In this document: piece after piece, positions 52,600 through 64,000 of the stretch | How the letters are laid out: each line of letters opens with the position of its first letter | How positions within the stretch are numbered: the stretch's first letter is position 1 | NCBI GenBank assembly: GCA_037903355.1 | Contig: JBAJFE010000037.1 | Span: 310,001 to 374,000 of the forward strand | DNA from: Trichuris trichiura | Lineage: Eukaryota; Nematoda; Enoplea; Trichinellida; Trichuridae | Direction: 5' to 3' | DNA: 64,000 bases | Notes under the pieces: model-generated | Database searches by the model: none | Seen by the model: the letters and a program-made list of their open reading frames with translations, nothing else | Told to the model about the DNA's origin: nothing | Program-made: the position numbers and the translations under genes

Positions 52600-55110
52600 T
52601 ATTCGTTTTGTCTTCAGTGCTTAAAGCTCAGGAAGCATATAGTTGCGTACTGCCATGTTATTTGTCGTACCTTTTACACCGTAAACATAATTCAGTTTTT
52701 TACTTGATGCAAAAGCGGTGCTTGAGTAGCGTTAATACTTCATTACTCATGTGTTGTTTAGCGACGGGACCTGTCCTTCCTGGAAGACTGGTTAAAGCCA
52801 GCTCAAATATTATTCCATGTTGAATACGACACAATACTTTCCGTTTGACGTCAACTGGGTACTGTAGGTAGAAACGAAATCAAGTTCTGTGGGTCCACGT
52901 AGTCGCACGCACACTACACGTATGCCTAAAATCAAATCCTTTTGGTCATAGTAACCGCAGGAACCGTAAGCTTAAAATTAAACTGAGCAGTTGCGTCAGT
53001 TTAGGTAGCTTGCGGAGCAACAGGACTTGAATTTAATTTACATACCGTGCGCCCTAGGCGTCTGCTGAATAAGAGTTTCAATGTTTTTACAAAGACTGCT
53101 CAGCGTGTAGATACTTTTGGCACGCCAAGTTAATGTTCCCATGCGCGCACTTCGAAGTTAATGAATCGTTAATATTGGAAATCATGAAACGGGGATTCAC
53201 GAAAAGAGAAAACGGAATGTGGATCAATGTTTCTACGTAACAGCTACTATAAAGACTATCTCGATCCAACGCTTTCGGCTGCTACAGTAAGTAAATGTTA
53301 AATCAGGGAAATTATTGAATACATGTCGCCTAGTGGTGCGCAATATTTGAGCTGCCCTAGAAATTGTCAACGCAAATAACAATGGGGGAGCACTTCCGTT
53401 TCAAACAGAACAAGTTCTCATTATGAGCACTTAGGCGATTAGATTCTATCAATAGCATATCGTGAATGATACGCTTTAAAGCCTTACTTTTACGGGAAAA
53501 TTTCAGGTAGTGAAACTATCGCAACTTTAAGGTTTTCATTCAGAAAATATACATGAAATCAAACCGTCTGCAGGTTCATGAGCAGAACCACGTTTACTTG
53601 AATAAGCTACCCGACGTCTAATTGCGCTACATCTATGACGTCCAATAGCACTGTAGTAATAAGCACCGTAGTAAGCGAACGTTACATGAGAACATATGCA
53701 AATTCAATTACGACTTTTAAGGACCAACAATTAGGTTGCAGCTATCTGTCACAAGTTAAAGCTTAGGCAGTAGCGATGTGTAGCTCTACTGAAAACTATT
53801 AACATAAAAAAACAGCTAGTAACGAATTTTGAATTTGAGGCCACACTTCGCCGAAGAACCTGCATACACGCGATCGTTTTTGTACCTATAAACCAAATCG
53901 CTACGAACAGAGATTTTGCACGTAGCGTTATTCCCTTGTGAAGTGATCATGAATAACTTTATTCGTTCCACGTCAGCGGCGGAATTTGAACTATGGTATG
54001 GTACCATGGCGCCATTGACTGAGCGGCTTTTACAAGAATAACATACTGTGCGTTAGTTTTGCACAGAAAAGAAAACGTTAGTGTAGCATCTGAACCCAAA
54101 TCAGGAGTTGACAGAATCAAATGGACCTGCTAACATTCTCACGTAGGTGATACGAACGACTGACTGATCAAGAAAGTCAGGGAACAGACTTCCTCTGCAA
54201 CTCGTTTCCCAAAGCTATGAGCGACTGGAAGGCACGCCCTACAATTCTCCGTTGGACGTCCAATAACTGTAAACCGAATATTTATGTGAGAAAAAAAGAC
54301 AGCTTTAGCTGTGGCTCAGCACTGCGCATAGTGCTCACGAACATGGCAACTTTTTATTTTACGTAGAAAAAACATCGTCCGCCTGGAAAGAAATAAAATC
54401 AGCACCTTGCGTCAAACACAATGCTACTTGTAAACATCAAAAAAGAAACGAAGTAACAACATTTAAAGAGTTCTTATAAACAGTACAAACTCTTGCAAAA
54501 AACGTAGCATAAAAAATTGACAATTCTCAAAGGGAGAACTTCTATACTACACAGTAGTGAAAACAGTTTAGACTGATTATAACGCACACAAACGCGCTGA
54601 ATCGACCTGTCAGCACTACACTGACATTTCCATTCAACTATTATCCGCTTGTGACGGGTCAGGAAAGATCTGAAAGCTTTGCAATAATTAAGCTTCTGTG
54701 CAAAACGGATAAGCGCAGCCGTATGACTTACACATAACATATGAACCATTCGTACTTGCTTAGCCTGTACTTTTTAAGTTAACTTGTTACCAAGTTTTTA
54801 TTTTACAGATGAAGCCATTTTAACAAAGCTTTCAGGACACGCCTGATCTAACCTTCAGCATGGGTATTACAGACGGTACAGACACGTAGAAAACGTAATC
54901 AGCATTGTTACAAAAATTTGTGAGTTTTCACAAATACAAGGCATTATTCGTAAGGCAAACTATGGGATGCCTTTTGGTTGTTAAGAAACATCCCGTTTTC
55001 AAAGCCGTTCGTAAGATCTTGTAAATAACCCATCTGAAGAACAAAAAAGCAACTACTAATACAAACGCTAGTTGAATGAGCGCGTCAGCTTATCATTTTT
55101 TGGTGTGCCT
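52600..55110. other. Unassigned region
   Basis: Several 60-91 codon frames lie on the - strand (for example 54749-54474, cysteine-containing; 54007-53816). No chain of exons with consistent phases could be built. No repeats. Confidence 0.35.
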
Positions 55111-55302
55111 TTACACGCAGCAATTTATACGTAGTGTAACTCTGCAAATATGAGACTTATTCGGACAGCGAATGGCTAGCAAGCATAATGAGTCATCGCG
55201 ACGCACCAGCTTGCAGCCACGCCTGCAAAAATTGCCTACTTCTGTCCTCAGAAATTTGTACCCGCAGTTCACACTTATTAACTGTTTCGATGAAACTTTC
55301 AA
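55111..55302 (-). CDS. Cysteine-rich C-terminal exon, WR1/lustrin-like (partial model)
   Basis: The frame ends at a TAA at 55111-55113. After catcgaaacag (about 55273) it reads LISVNCGYKFLRTEVGNF with eight cysteines spaced C-x12-C-x3-C-x9-C-x5-C-x6-C-x7-CC. The second half, C-x5-CP-x5-C-x7-CC, is the pattern of nematode WR1/lustrin cysteine-rich repeats found in secreted proteins. No signal peptide is present in this piece, so earlier exons are needed. A 106-codon frame at 56400-56080 has a phase-0 gtaagc donor (VVH|) that would fit, with an intron of about 0.9 kb; this link is speculative. Confidence 0.35.
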   Translation of the reverse strand: MKVSSKQLISVNCGYKFLRTEVGNFCRRGCKLVRRDDSLCLLAIRCPNKSHICRVTLRINCCV

Positions 55303-56711
55303 CAGCTCGTATGCGTATTTGAATAAAACGATTTAAGAAAGGTAATAGCGTGAAAATTGATATTTTAGTAGACGTAACACACTATTTTGCTAACAGGACC
55401 TTCTTTCATGCGTAACTTCAGTGAAGTGAGGTACTCAATTTACGCACCAGTAATAAAAAAATGATTATTCACAAAGGATTGTCATCTGCTGCTGTTTTAA
55501 GCGTTATGAGGTGGTCAAATCAGCACACGGCAAATAATTCAAGACGATTTAAAATGAAATCCTGATTACTAGAGAATCGTATAGTGAAGCATCTACTTTA
55601 TTGCTAAATGACATCGGACAGATATGAACCTATCGTTCACGGGTCCCAATGGTGATGATGCCTTTAAGTTGTTCCTTGAAAAAAATGACGCAATCGTGAG
55701 TTCAGTCCAGTCTTCGTCTTGCATAATTGAAATAAAATTAGGTATCAAAGAAGTGACACGAAATTATTCGGTCAACTTACATTCGGTTAAACGAAACTAC
55801 AGCGAGCAACAGTGATTGACCGGGTCGAAGTGCCAAATTGCCCATTTACGAATGCTTGCTAAATGCAAGTGTTACTCCTGAATATACGCCTTTAAACTGC
55901 GTGGCCTTAATTCTATTTTTTAAAAGAATTACCAAATAATCAATCAACCGAACAATTCCTGGCAGAGCTTACGCGAAGAAAGTATTACAATAAATAGTTT
56001 ACGAGAGGCTGGCCAGTGCCAAAGGCATACTTTTACAAGCATTTTCTACCTGTCATCTGAGCCGTGGCAAACAGCGTCATTACTTTTCATCTACGACCAA
56101 AAGTAGACGCCCTATCCGCGAATGAATGAACCTATGATTGGAATGCGACAAGCAGTTGCTTACGTGCACAACAGAGGAATGAAAATTTGCCAGAGTTGCA
56201 TTCGCAGTGACAACACGGTGACAGACAATGCGAAATTTATCTCCGGATGATTGGTCTTCGACTACCCTTCCGTAGGAGCCATTATTGTGTTTCGCAGACG
56301 GCAATCCTATTTTGAACTTGGAGAACTTTGGCGGTAAGAATTCTATGTCACCACGTTGCAGGCATTGATTTATTAACTTAGCGCGATAAATCATGCGCAC
56401 GAAATAAAAGTGTATGCAAAACTACTTTTGCCAAGTATTTCGAAAAGCACTCTCCCTTTTACGGGTTGACACGACTACATAGAACAAGTTAGCAGCAAAA
56501 TAATGTCGCAAAATGAAACGAAAAGTCCTGTTTTATTAGCGGGGTAAAGCTTTTACGATCGACTTAAAGGAGCAACTGGAAAATCTTCCAAGGCAGAGAT
56601 CGTGTTGCGTAAATGCCCTTAGAGTTCCCGACTGGACAAACAAGATTTAATCGGTAAGAGCAACTTTAGAAAAACGCCTGATCATTGCGCACCGGTTTGC
56701 GGTGACATACT

Positions 56712-57197
56712 ATGGTTGTAAACTGTCCCCATCGACGTCACCTACGGGTGATCATAGAAACGGCAGCAGCAGCTCGAGGCATCATGTCAATAGAAAAAAC
56801 TGAACGACCGTGGCAAACACTCTCACGTTTTATGGGAATTAAAATGATGACTCGCGATGAAGGAACCCTTGACGTGAGTGGAACTGTGGTGGCGCAAAAG
56901 TCAAAACGTTACTTCAACCAGACTCTAGTTGGCCAGTTTTTTACCGAAGCTTATGCGTTACGGCCGTCTACTGGACGCTGCTTCAACTCTAAGACCCGAT
57001 CCAACATGACAAACGACGTGACATTAAACCGCACGACACCGTCGTCTAATGAACGAAAAAGCGATGAAAAAGTCAGTGGAAAAAGCGCACCACTTAAGAA
57101 TGAATTCGGCATGAATGAATCAATGTGGATTGGCCTTGATGTCATGCCGGTCGTTCCGCCCAGTTACCCCGCGCAGTGCACAACAGGGTCACCCTGA
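56712..57197 (+). CDS. Single-exon open frame of 161 codons, unrecognised
   Basis: ATG 56712 to TGA 57195-57197, with an in-frame TGA just upstream of the start. It is the longest open frame in the window outside repeats and recognised exons, and lies in DNA of higher GC than its surroundings. The product is basic and polar (MVVNCPHRRHLRVIIETAAA.., PWQTLSRFMGIKMMTRDEG), with no signal peptide, membrane segment or known motif. It sits 1.1 kb upstream of the PAN gene on the same strand and might be part of a longer gene or chance. Confidence 0.3.
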   Translation: MVVNCPHRRHLRVIIETAAAARGIMSIEKTERPWQTLSRFMGIKMMTRDEGTLDVSGTVVAQKSKRYFNQTLVGQFFTEAYALRPSTGRCFNSKTRSNMTNDVTLNRTTPSSNERKSDEKVSGKSAPLKNEFGMNESMWIGLDVMPVVPPSYPAQCTTGSP

Positions 57198-58326
57198 ATG
57201 CAACTTTCCCAAAGCACTTGACGCTGCCGACAAGTCGTCACGAATGATTGCGCTTGCTTTCAAAAGGATGGCGCTAAGCGAATACCTTCCTTAAACTGCA
57301 AGTTCAACTCATTCGGACAACTCGTTTTACGTGAACAACGGACGATCGGTCGCCTTCAGCTGGACCATGTCCAAAAACTAACAAGCAATTCGCTTTTGCT
57401 AACCTCTATTTTCACAGATTCCGCCAGTAATACAATCATCGTACAGCAGCTGAAGACAAAATAAACAACCGACGCCCAACAACATTATGTAGCAGTTCAC
57501 CTAACCGTACAGCGGAGGTCTGTCAGTGGGCAGTAGTGTAACAATGACATTAGAGAACCCGGTAGAACTGTATGCTTGAGTATCATCATCTACCGTAAGT
57601 TGAGAGGGCGGGAATGGGAACGCGCATTCTGCTGACAGGTAAACAAAAAAAGAGATTACACTGGTGAAAAAAGTGATGAGCAGATGAAACAGTTGCGAGA
57701 GAACGTGTGAACGAAAAGCGTTTATCAATGGGCCATAGTTTGGAACCGACGTCTTACGAGCGGTAAAGTTGCTGAGGAAGACGTTAACAGACGTCCGCCA
57801 ATGAACAGGAACGATCGAGCGCGTTTTGAAGAGTGCCTGTCAGGCGACCTGAAAAGGAATCACCGCTAATGTGCAGCGGCACCAGTGCAGCTGCTGGTCG
57901 TCGATGCAGCCGCTAAGGCTGCAAATTAAGTAATGGGCGCAACTCTGGCAACGCTAATCGTTCAGCCACGTGTCGGTTGCAATGCTATATTTGGAGAGTG
58001 ACTGGAAAATCCGCCACTGCGCCAGCTTAGCCGCCTTTCGCGGGAGCAAGATGGTTGCTCATTAATTAAATGAGCGCATCTGGCAGCGCTCTGAAATCAA
58101 ACCAGGCGTTACCACAGGCGATTACAGAACCATGACACAAAAGTCGGTCGATCTGTTTGAAAGTTCCGTGAAATAGTGCCAAAAATTTTTCAACCATGTC
58201 AAGAATGGCAGGTTATTCTACTTATTTTAAACGGTCCGGAAATCGTAGGTTCGCGTAGTGCGTCTGCGCTCTCCCTGTTGTTTTTCACTCTTCGTCGCTC
58301 AGTTCTGCACGAACACTGCCATAACT
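57198..58326. promoter_or_regulatory. Upstream region of the PAN/TSP1 gene
   Basis: Presumed promoter region. GC-richer than average, with gcagccgctaaggctgc near 57907 forming a small palindrome. No TATA box is evident at a fitting distance, and no other gene is recognised. Confidence 0.3.
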
Positions 58327-60910
58327 ATGGTGCGGTGCTCAGGTGTTGCGCCGGTCGCAGGCCTTTTGCTCCTTCTGCTCTCTTTGCAGTATGGAGCGCA
58401 TGCATATGGTGCTGAAAAGGCGCCATCCTCCTATGGTCAGAATAGCGTGCAAAGCGGCTACGCAAGCACCTCAAACGTGTTCGTTCAGCAAGTGCCCACC
58501 TATACTGGCGGTCAACCTCCTCAAACCATTCCAGCTGCCACTTCTTGTTACGTTGGTGAGCTATAAGTTTACTTACAAGCGCGTACGGACGAACTTAAAA
58601 ACATAAGTGATCAGGGAAAAATCAAAAGTCTGCTTGTTGTTAACTTTGCTACGTTTTTGCTTGTTGACTCGTGAATCCAGCTTGGACTGCTTAAAACTTG
58701 TCCCTTGTTGCAGATATGAAATGCTTCTCATGTAGTCCTGGTTTCTCTATCGCCCAAGGATACCCTTTCGAAAGGCGTACACCGGTGACATGCGAAGAGT
58801 GCCTAGATTTGTGCTTGGAAAAGCAGTCTAATCCATATCCTTACTGTTGCCGATCAGTCGTATACGACTTCGCATATCGCACTTGTGATCTGTTTGCTGT
58901 CGATGGAAAAAGTCCACCCCAAGTGGTCACCAAATACTCAACTCGATCATACTTCGTGTAAGTTCTTTTCAGCGGCAGGCCGTTACGTCTGCCACTATTG
59001 CCGCCAAGAGATTTTGCGCACCTTGCCGGCACACCCAGATCATTCGGGGTCATTATGTCAACTTAGAACCGGCACTAAACAAGTTGGCCATGTGACGGGT
59101 GTCAACGCCATGCCGTTCGTTTGACCTTTGCTGACAGTTCTAGTTTTCAGCCGCGGAAAATCCGTCAATGCCTCTCCCTATGACAACGTCCTTTCTTGAG
59201 ATCCCATCTGCCTTTTCTCTCTCGCTCCTCTACACTTTCCATCGGTAGCATTTACGAAAAATTGGGTCTTGACTTTATGGCTTTCAATTGTCAAATTTGA
59301 GCAATCTTGGAACTACAGTAATAGCACGGCACGTAGAGACAACTTGCCCATTAATAGGCAAGTGCACAAAGCAATGCTCGTCTCGGTCACTGGCGGAAAG
59401 GGTGGCCATCCAAGCGGCAAGACCAACCTGGTTACGTATTTACAAACAGCTAGAGGAGCTAGCCAGCCACTCCGTTTTTGGTCTGATGATTTGTCCCTTC
59501 CACAATGATCCTATAAATATTAATAATTCCCAGTTCAATCTTTCTAGCACATGTGACCATTCCGGAGGGCGTGTTAAACTGGAAGATTGCGCTCTCACTG
59601 TGGCACAAAGACATGGGGACGCGCGTTCGAAAACGGAAAGCAACATCCAATTGCTCAGTGGCGCATTTTTTCAGGCCAACCGGCCAATGTACAAAGAAAA
59701 CGACCGTTCAGGAGCCGGACGGACAGCAAACGGAAGGCATGTGTTCCGAAGGGGAGCTACCCAAGATTGTCGAAGTGCCAGGCTACGAGGACCCTGGCGT
59801 TTCCAGCGGCAGCGCTCTCAGCGGCCATTCAATGAAGGAATGCGCCGAAGCATGCGTATCGAACAAGGTCAGCTTTTTGGTGAAAAGATTAAATCATCAA
59901 CTAAACTGTGTATAATAACAGGATAAGGATGGTAACGCACTGAGCCTCGGCCAGCCATGCGCAGCAGTCGTCTACCAGAGCGGGGAATGTCGTGTGAGCA
60001 GCAAAAAGGTCGATAGAGTAAGCTCGCTCCGTTCCAATCCTGACAGCACCTATATGATGATCGAATGCTTCCCAGGTGATATTCCAAAAAAACTGTGCAA
60101 CCGTGATATGCTCTGTAATAAGGATCTTATTTTTTCAGAAAAACTGGTGACCGAATGTCCTAACAATTTTGTCTACGCTCCCAAGCATGTGCTAGTAGGA
60201 TTCGCCAAAGCCGTCGTGACAGCCTCTTCAGAACGCGAATGCATTGAACAATGCCTGGCGTCGAATGAGGCTTTGGGCTTCTACTGCAAGTCGGGTATGT
60301 ACTACTACGAGGTAAGTGGAGGCGCATCTTGCACAGTACTGTGGATATAATCTTTACAAAAACAATTTGAAAGGACAATACTGAAAACTGCATCCTGAAC
60401 ACGGAAAGTAGAAGCACGCAGCCTAATGTTTATACAGAAGAAGCGACGTCAGTCGTCTACTTTGAGCTCGGTTGCGGTCGAAGTAAGGATGGCAGGTGCT
60501 GGTATAACTGAACAATTTTCGTAATTGACTTTTAGCCGGTCGAAGGTTAGCAAAAAAATTCCGCAAGTCCTTTTCGCAGGCTCTGTTCGACTTGCCTCTT
60601 ACTGGCCTTTGGACTGCCTGGAGCAAATGCACTAGCTCGACAGAATCTTCAGTTCGATACAGAACCTGCAGGGACAAGGATGTTCGCAACTGCCCAAAGG
60701 AAACGAGAAGTTGTTCACGCGTTCAGAGTGAGTGTCAAAGAAACATCTGGTCGAAAATTTCAAATTTAAGTTCACTTTCAATGCGTGATAATAAGTGAAT
60801 GCTCCATTGTAGCCTCTTCAACACTGCCAACAAAGCCGTCGGCCGGCCGGTTCCCGGACGATGACTTGAGAAAGAGGAAGAAAGATCAACCACATGTGAG
60901 GAGACAGTAA
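58327..60910 (+). CDS. Secreted PAN/Apple-domain protein with thrombospondin type-1 repeat, 8 exons
   Basis: Exons: 58327-58555, 58714-58957, 59675-59867, 59922-60075, 60139-60311, 60374-60482, 60536-60727, 60813-60910; all phases fit and give 463 aa. Residues 1-26 are a signal peptide (LLLLLLSLQYGAHA). After a Ser/Gln/Pro-rich linker come three PAN/Apple-like segments: about 80-157 (KCFSCSPGFSIAQGYPF.. CEECLDLC), 180-272 (CSEGELPKIVEVPGYEDP.. ECAEACVS) and 277-366 (ECPNNFVYAPKHVLVGFAK.. ECIEQC). A basic stretch RRLAKKFRK (370-378) could be a protease site. The TSP1-like repeat covers about 391-428 (GLWTAWSKCTSS.. RYRTC). Such proteins are extracellular or apical-matrix adhesive molecules; no ZP domain or anchor is seen. 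The ATG is the first before the signal peptide. Intron 2 is 717 nt. The 63-nt intron at 60076-60138 keeps frame if retained. The last exon is uncertain (see the alternative at 61253). Confidence 0.85.
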
Positions 60911-61252
60911 ACGAGAACCTGCGGCAGTGATCATCCATTACTCCATTACCCCGCTGTTACCCTGTCAAAACAAGCAAGTGACCAGCCGTTGCCGTTTTCA
61001 GCACAACGTACCAATGCGGCAGGAGGCTCGCCATGCTGGACGCCAGCAACAGTCTTACGTTACCGTTTTTCCAATAGTTTTGCGCTTTTTTCAAAGCAAA
61101 CCTCACACAATGCCGCCTCGCCCTCTCTTTCTCCCTTTCTCTTCTCTTGTTAACCTGTTTAGGATGACCGTTTTGTTTTCTGTGCACAATGAAGAACACC
61201 TAAATTGAGTGACTACGACGATTTTTTCTCTACTATCTCATAATCATCTCAG

Positions 61253-61506
61253 GACGCGCTCCTCCAACCACGGAAGGTAATACTCGCAGTCTTCCGTCGG
61301 AATCGAAACGACTGTTACAGTCAATGTTTTGTAAGGGAAGATTGGAAAACGTGCAGCAAACTAGTGAACTTAGGCACATGTCGGAATCAGTACACTTTTC
61401 TGACGCACTTAAACAGGAAAGGGAGTGCTTTCATGACACTCCTGCCTTACTGAGATTTCCTGATGAGAAGTCGGACAAGATCAAATGTGAACATCTTACT
61501 CGTTAA
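61253..61506 (+). CDS. Alternative 3' terminal exon of the PAN/TSP1 gene
   Basis: After catctcag an open frame runs to TAA 61504-61506. Entering in phase 1, it fits the exon-7 donor at 60728 (CAG A|gtgagt) and would replace the 32-codon tail of exon 8 with 84 residues: RAPPTTEGNTRSLPSESK, then a polar segment with HFSDALKQERECFHDTP. A 60-codon piece with its own ATG (61324) lies within it. Exon 8 has no donor of the right phase to include both. Either exon could be the true end. Confidence 0.45.
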
Positions 61507-64000
61507 CCAGAACGACTGAAGGCAGTAATTAAGTAAACAAAAAGAGCGACAACGTTGTTTATGGCATCCGATATTTGGAAAACCGCTTTTCTTGTGTACG
61601 TTTCACGTTGCTCACAAAGTCGACGTCGCACATCGGTAGTAGCCTTCAGAAATGGCTCTACATCATCATTCGAATTCAAGAAGGTCAACGATGACGCATC
61701 ACGCAGGTGTTAATTGTTTGCAACCATCCAGAAAAAGAGCAACTATCACTACATGAGCAACTTCGTCAAAAACAACGCGCCTTTATTTGCTTCCTTTGCG
61801 CAATGGCAATCTCTACGTTTTGGAAACTAAAATCAACGTTGCTTGAAGCTGCTTCATACTTTTTTTATACGAATATCTTCTGTAGCCAACGGATGTATAT
61901 ATCCCGCCTAAGATAACGTCCAATGGCTTTGACTGAACAAAAGGTAACAGCAACAAATGCGATTTAAAACTGCTTCAGAAAAAGTCCAGCCACTGCGGAA
62001 GTACGCGTAAAAGAAGGGCCATAAACAAAAGAAGCAAACTGGGTCACGAAAGTATTTACGTAATAAAAGGAAGTAGGCTGTCGCCTGAGTGGTCACTTCT
62101 CTCTCAACTGGTCATTGTCCGCAACTAACTTTTCTTCATTTGTGAGGTAGTCAGCCGCGTAGCCGCAGGTGAAATAGTCTTAATTAAAAGTAGACACTGC
62201 ATTGTCCCCACAGCTGAAGGTTATGTTAGCGAGTGACCGAGACAAATTTGGAAAAAATAAAAACGGAACCAACGTTTGCGCAGCAATGCCAGTCAGTTTC
62301 CATTAACCACTATGCCTCTACTCTTTGCCTAGTTTAAGTTTAGCGGTTGATTGACTTTGTCACTCGCGCTCAAACTGCGATTAAAAGTCCCTGAAAGCGT
62401 CGACCAGCTGTCACAGTGTTCAAGCGGCCTACACTTTGAATGCTTCCCGGTGGGAGCCACTTTTATACTAGAAAAAACTTTTCACGCGCGACATAATTCG
62501 ACCTTCAACTTTAGTAAAAGGGCTCTAAGCTAGCGAAGTTGGTCGCGGGGCTATCAGACATCCGCATTGCTGTTTTTCTGCATTGCGCAGATCAATAACT
62601 TTACCGCCATTTTGAGATAGGCAGCAGTAGTTCTGATCACGTACAAGCAAAGGTTAGAGCTGTAGAAATGGTCATAACACAAAAAGGAAAAAGTAGATGA
62701 GCAAAAAGAGGAAAACATTGGAACAAGAATACATGGTAAACCATGGAAGACCATCTCTCAAGAGCGAAATTCAAAGGGCAGAATAACGCTGAAACGACTA
62801 CAAGCTATTCACGTTTTAATGTCTACCGCCTCTGATGCCTCATTTTATCTCCTCCTGCACAAAATCGCTCAGCCCGCTGATGACGGTGCGAGCTATCTTT
62901 AAAGCTGTGACAGTTGCTTGAGAGTAAACGATTCAGTACGGCTGAGCTGAAAACAGGATGCTGCTTATCACGAGAGAGAAAGCTATGTCATTAAAACTTC
63001 AGGATTCAATGACCTGCTCATTTCTGTAGAGAAATAGCAGCTTACATACCCCTTATGAGGTCTTACGTGCTTCCGCTATAATAAAATGGTTGTTTCTGTA
63101 AAATACAAACATCACGATTTCTGTACTGTCAGTTCTAGTAAGTTTAAAAACTTATGCTTTTCACTGAAACGCCATGAAAACATGAAAAGCGGAGGATGGT
63201 ACAGGTATACAAATAAGTGAGACACTTTGAAACAAGATAGAGTACAACTTCGACTATTCAGACTAAGTGTGGATGCGGATTGTTCACTTTTTTTGTTTAT
63301 TTCTGTTTTCTACGCCTATTGTAAACGTTATTTTTCAAGCATATTTTCAAATCTACGACGTAAGTCGAAAAGTTGAGTTCCCCGCGAAAAGCCGATGATT
63401 GAATTATTCCATCATCCATTAGCATTGAAGCCGTAGATCTTCATTGTTCCAAACTAACTATATTGCCGTATCAGGATCGTTGCATTCATTTGATACTAAA
63501 GGAGCGCTCAATATCCCAAGAAGCCTAGCTGTTTCTGCATTACTACCGGTTCCCCTTGTCTAGAAGTTTATTTCATGAGCTCCCCAAAGTTCACCACTTC
63601 TTAAGAAACACCAACTCTGCACTGCGGTATTAAAACAAGATTATTCCCTCAGTTTCCCATTCTTATAAATGGTCATTACAGGATCAGCGCCATTTTTTGA
63701 TAAGGAAAACCTGTTCTAGTAGAAGCGTTCTGGATTTTGAGCTATTTTCGTCCATGAAATTAAGGAAGTAACATTGGACGGAAAGAACTTCACGGACACA
63801 AGATCGTCAACTTTGTTGAGACATTCAGGACATGGGACCTATTAATGGCAACACCTTGCCATTTCAACATTTGAAAATTTTGGGCTGCATAAATTATCCG
63901 CCATCTTGCCAACGCAGGATAATTGACGTTGCGCTGCAGTTGGTTCGAGCCACTGATTAAATTGCATCATCATCGATGCGTCGAACCAATAAACGTATGC
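61507..64000. other. Downstream intergenic, no gene recognised
   Basis: Frames of 60-69 codons only, with no exon structure or repeat. Near the end, ggttcgagccactgattaaa and a gcgtcgaaccaat phrase face each other (63942-63988), forming a weak inverted pair. Neither belongs to a tRNA that I can fold. Confidence 0.45.

Noticed and set aside
53960..54010. tRNA-like ggcggaatttgaact on the - strand
   Set aside because: It resembles a T-arm end, but no acceptor stem, D-arm or anticodon arm can be drawn nearby. No tRNA was found in the window.
59000..59674. Frames of 79-212 codons within and across intron 2 of the PAN gene
   Set aside because: They overlap the real exons in other frames or lie in the 717-nt intron; the acceptor at 59674 and matching phase show the intron is removed.

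Overview
The window is animal nuclear DNA, most likely from a nematode and probably an enoplean (Trichuris/Trichinella-like) worm. The grounds are compact multi-exon genes with mostly 40-90 nt introns and clear GT..AG sites, animal-type proteins (WASP; mitochondrial succinyl-CoA ligase beta; a secreted PAN/thrombospondin-1 protein), a cysteine-rich exon resembling nematode WR1/lustrin repeats, and roughly 40% GC. The placement is inference; no rRNA, tRNA or spliced-leader gene was recognised to confirm it.

Layout. (1) 0.6-5.7 kb holds two well-supported genes in tandem on the + strand: a complete 8-exon WASP/N-WASP homologue (512 aa) and, 218 bp downstream, a complete 8-exon GDP-type succinyl-CoA ligase beta subunit (432 aa). 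The close head-to-tail spacing would suit a nematode operon. (2) 5.7-18 kb is gene-poor and repeat-built: a ~1.05 kb segment present twice (7.23 and 14.29 kb) plus a partial third copy, a ~216-bp satellite (8.6-11.2 kb), a 270-bp tandem duplication (12.9-13.5 kb) and a ~460-bp satellite (15.3-18.0 kb). (3) 18-32 kb holds low-complexity tracts, a 41-bp minisatellite (21.7-22.3 kb), short foldback elements (28.45-29.45 and 30.2 kb) and only doubtful coding exons. (4) 31.9-32.8 kb and 47.5-48.5 kb carry two copies of one promoter-like module (octamer-like sites, then a TATA box), each running into a G/T-rich array: (TG)73 in the first, TGGCG-type in the second. (5) 37.7-38.8 kb is a decayed Penelope-like reverse transcriptase on the - strand. 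(6) 43.9-47.5 kb is a 30-copy array with a 123-bp (41-codon) unit. (7) 48.5-58 kb is mostly non-coding but holds a previously unremarked three-exon gene on the - strand (51.48-52.07 kb, 155 aa, acidic, unrecognised) and a cysteine-rich terminal exon at 55.1 kb. (8) 58.3-60.9 kb (or 61.5 kb) is the secreted PAN/TSP1 gene.

The recognisable genes serve separate roles: actin nucleation (WASP), the mitochondrial TCA cycle (succinyl-CoA ligase) and an extracellular adhesive protein. Most other long open frames are by-products of tandem repeats whose unit length is a multiple of three or lacks stops.
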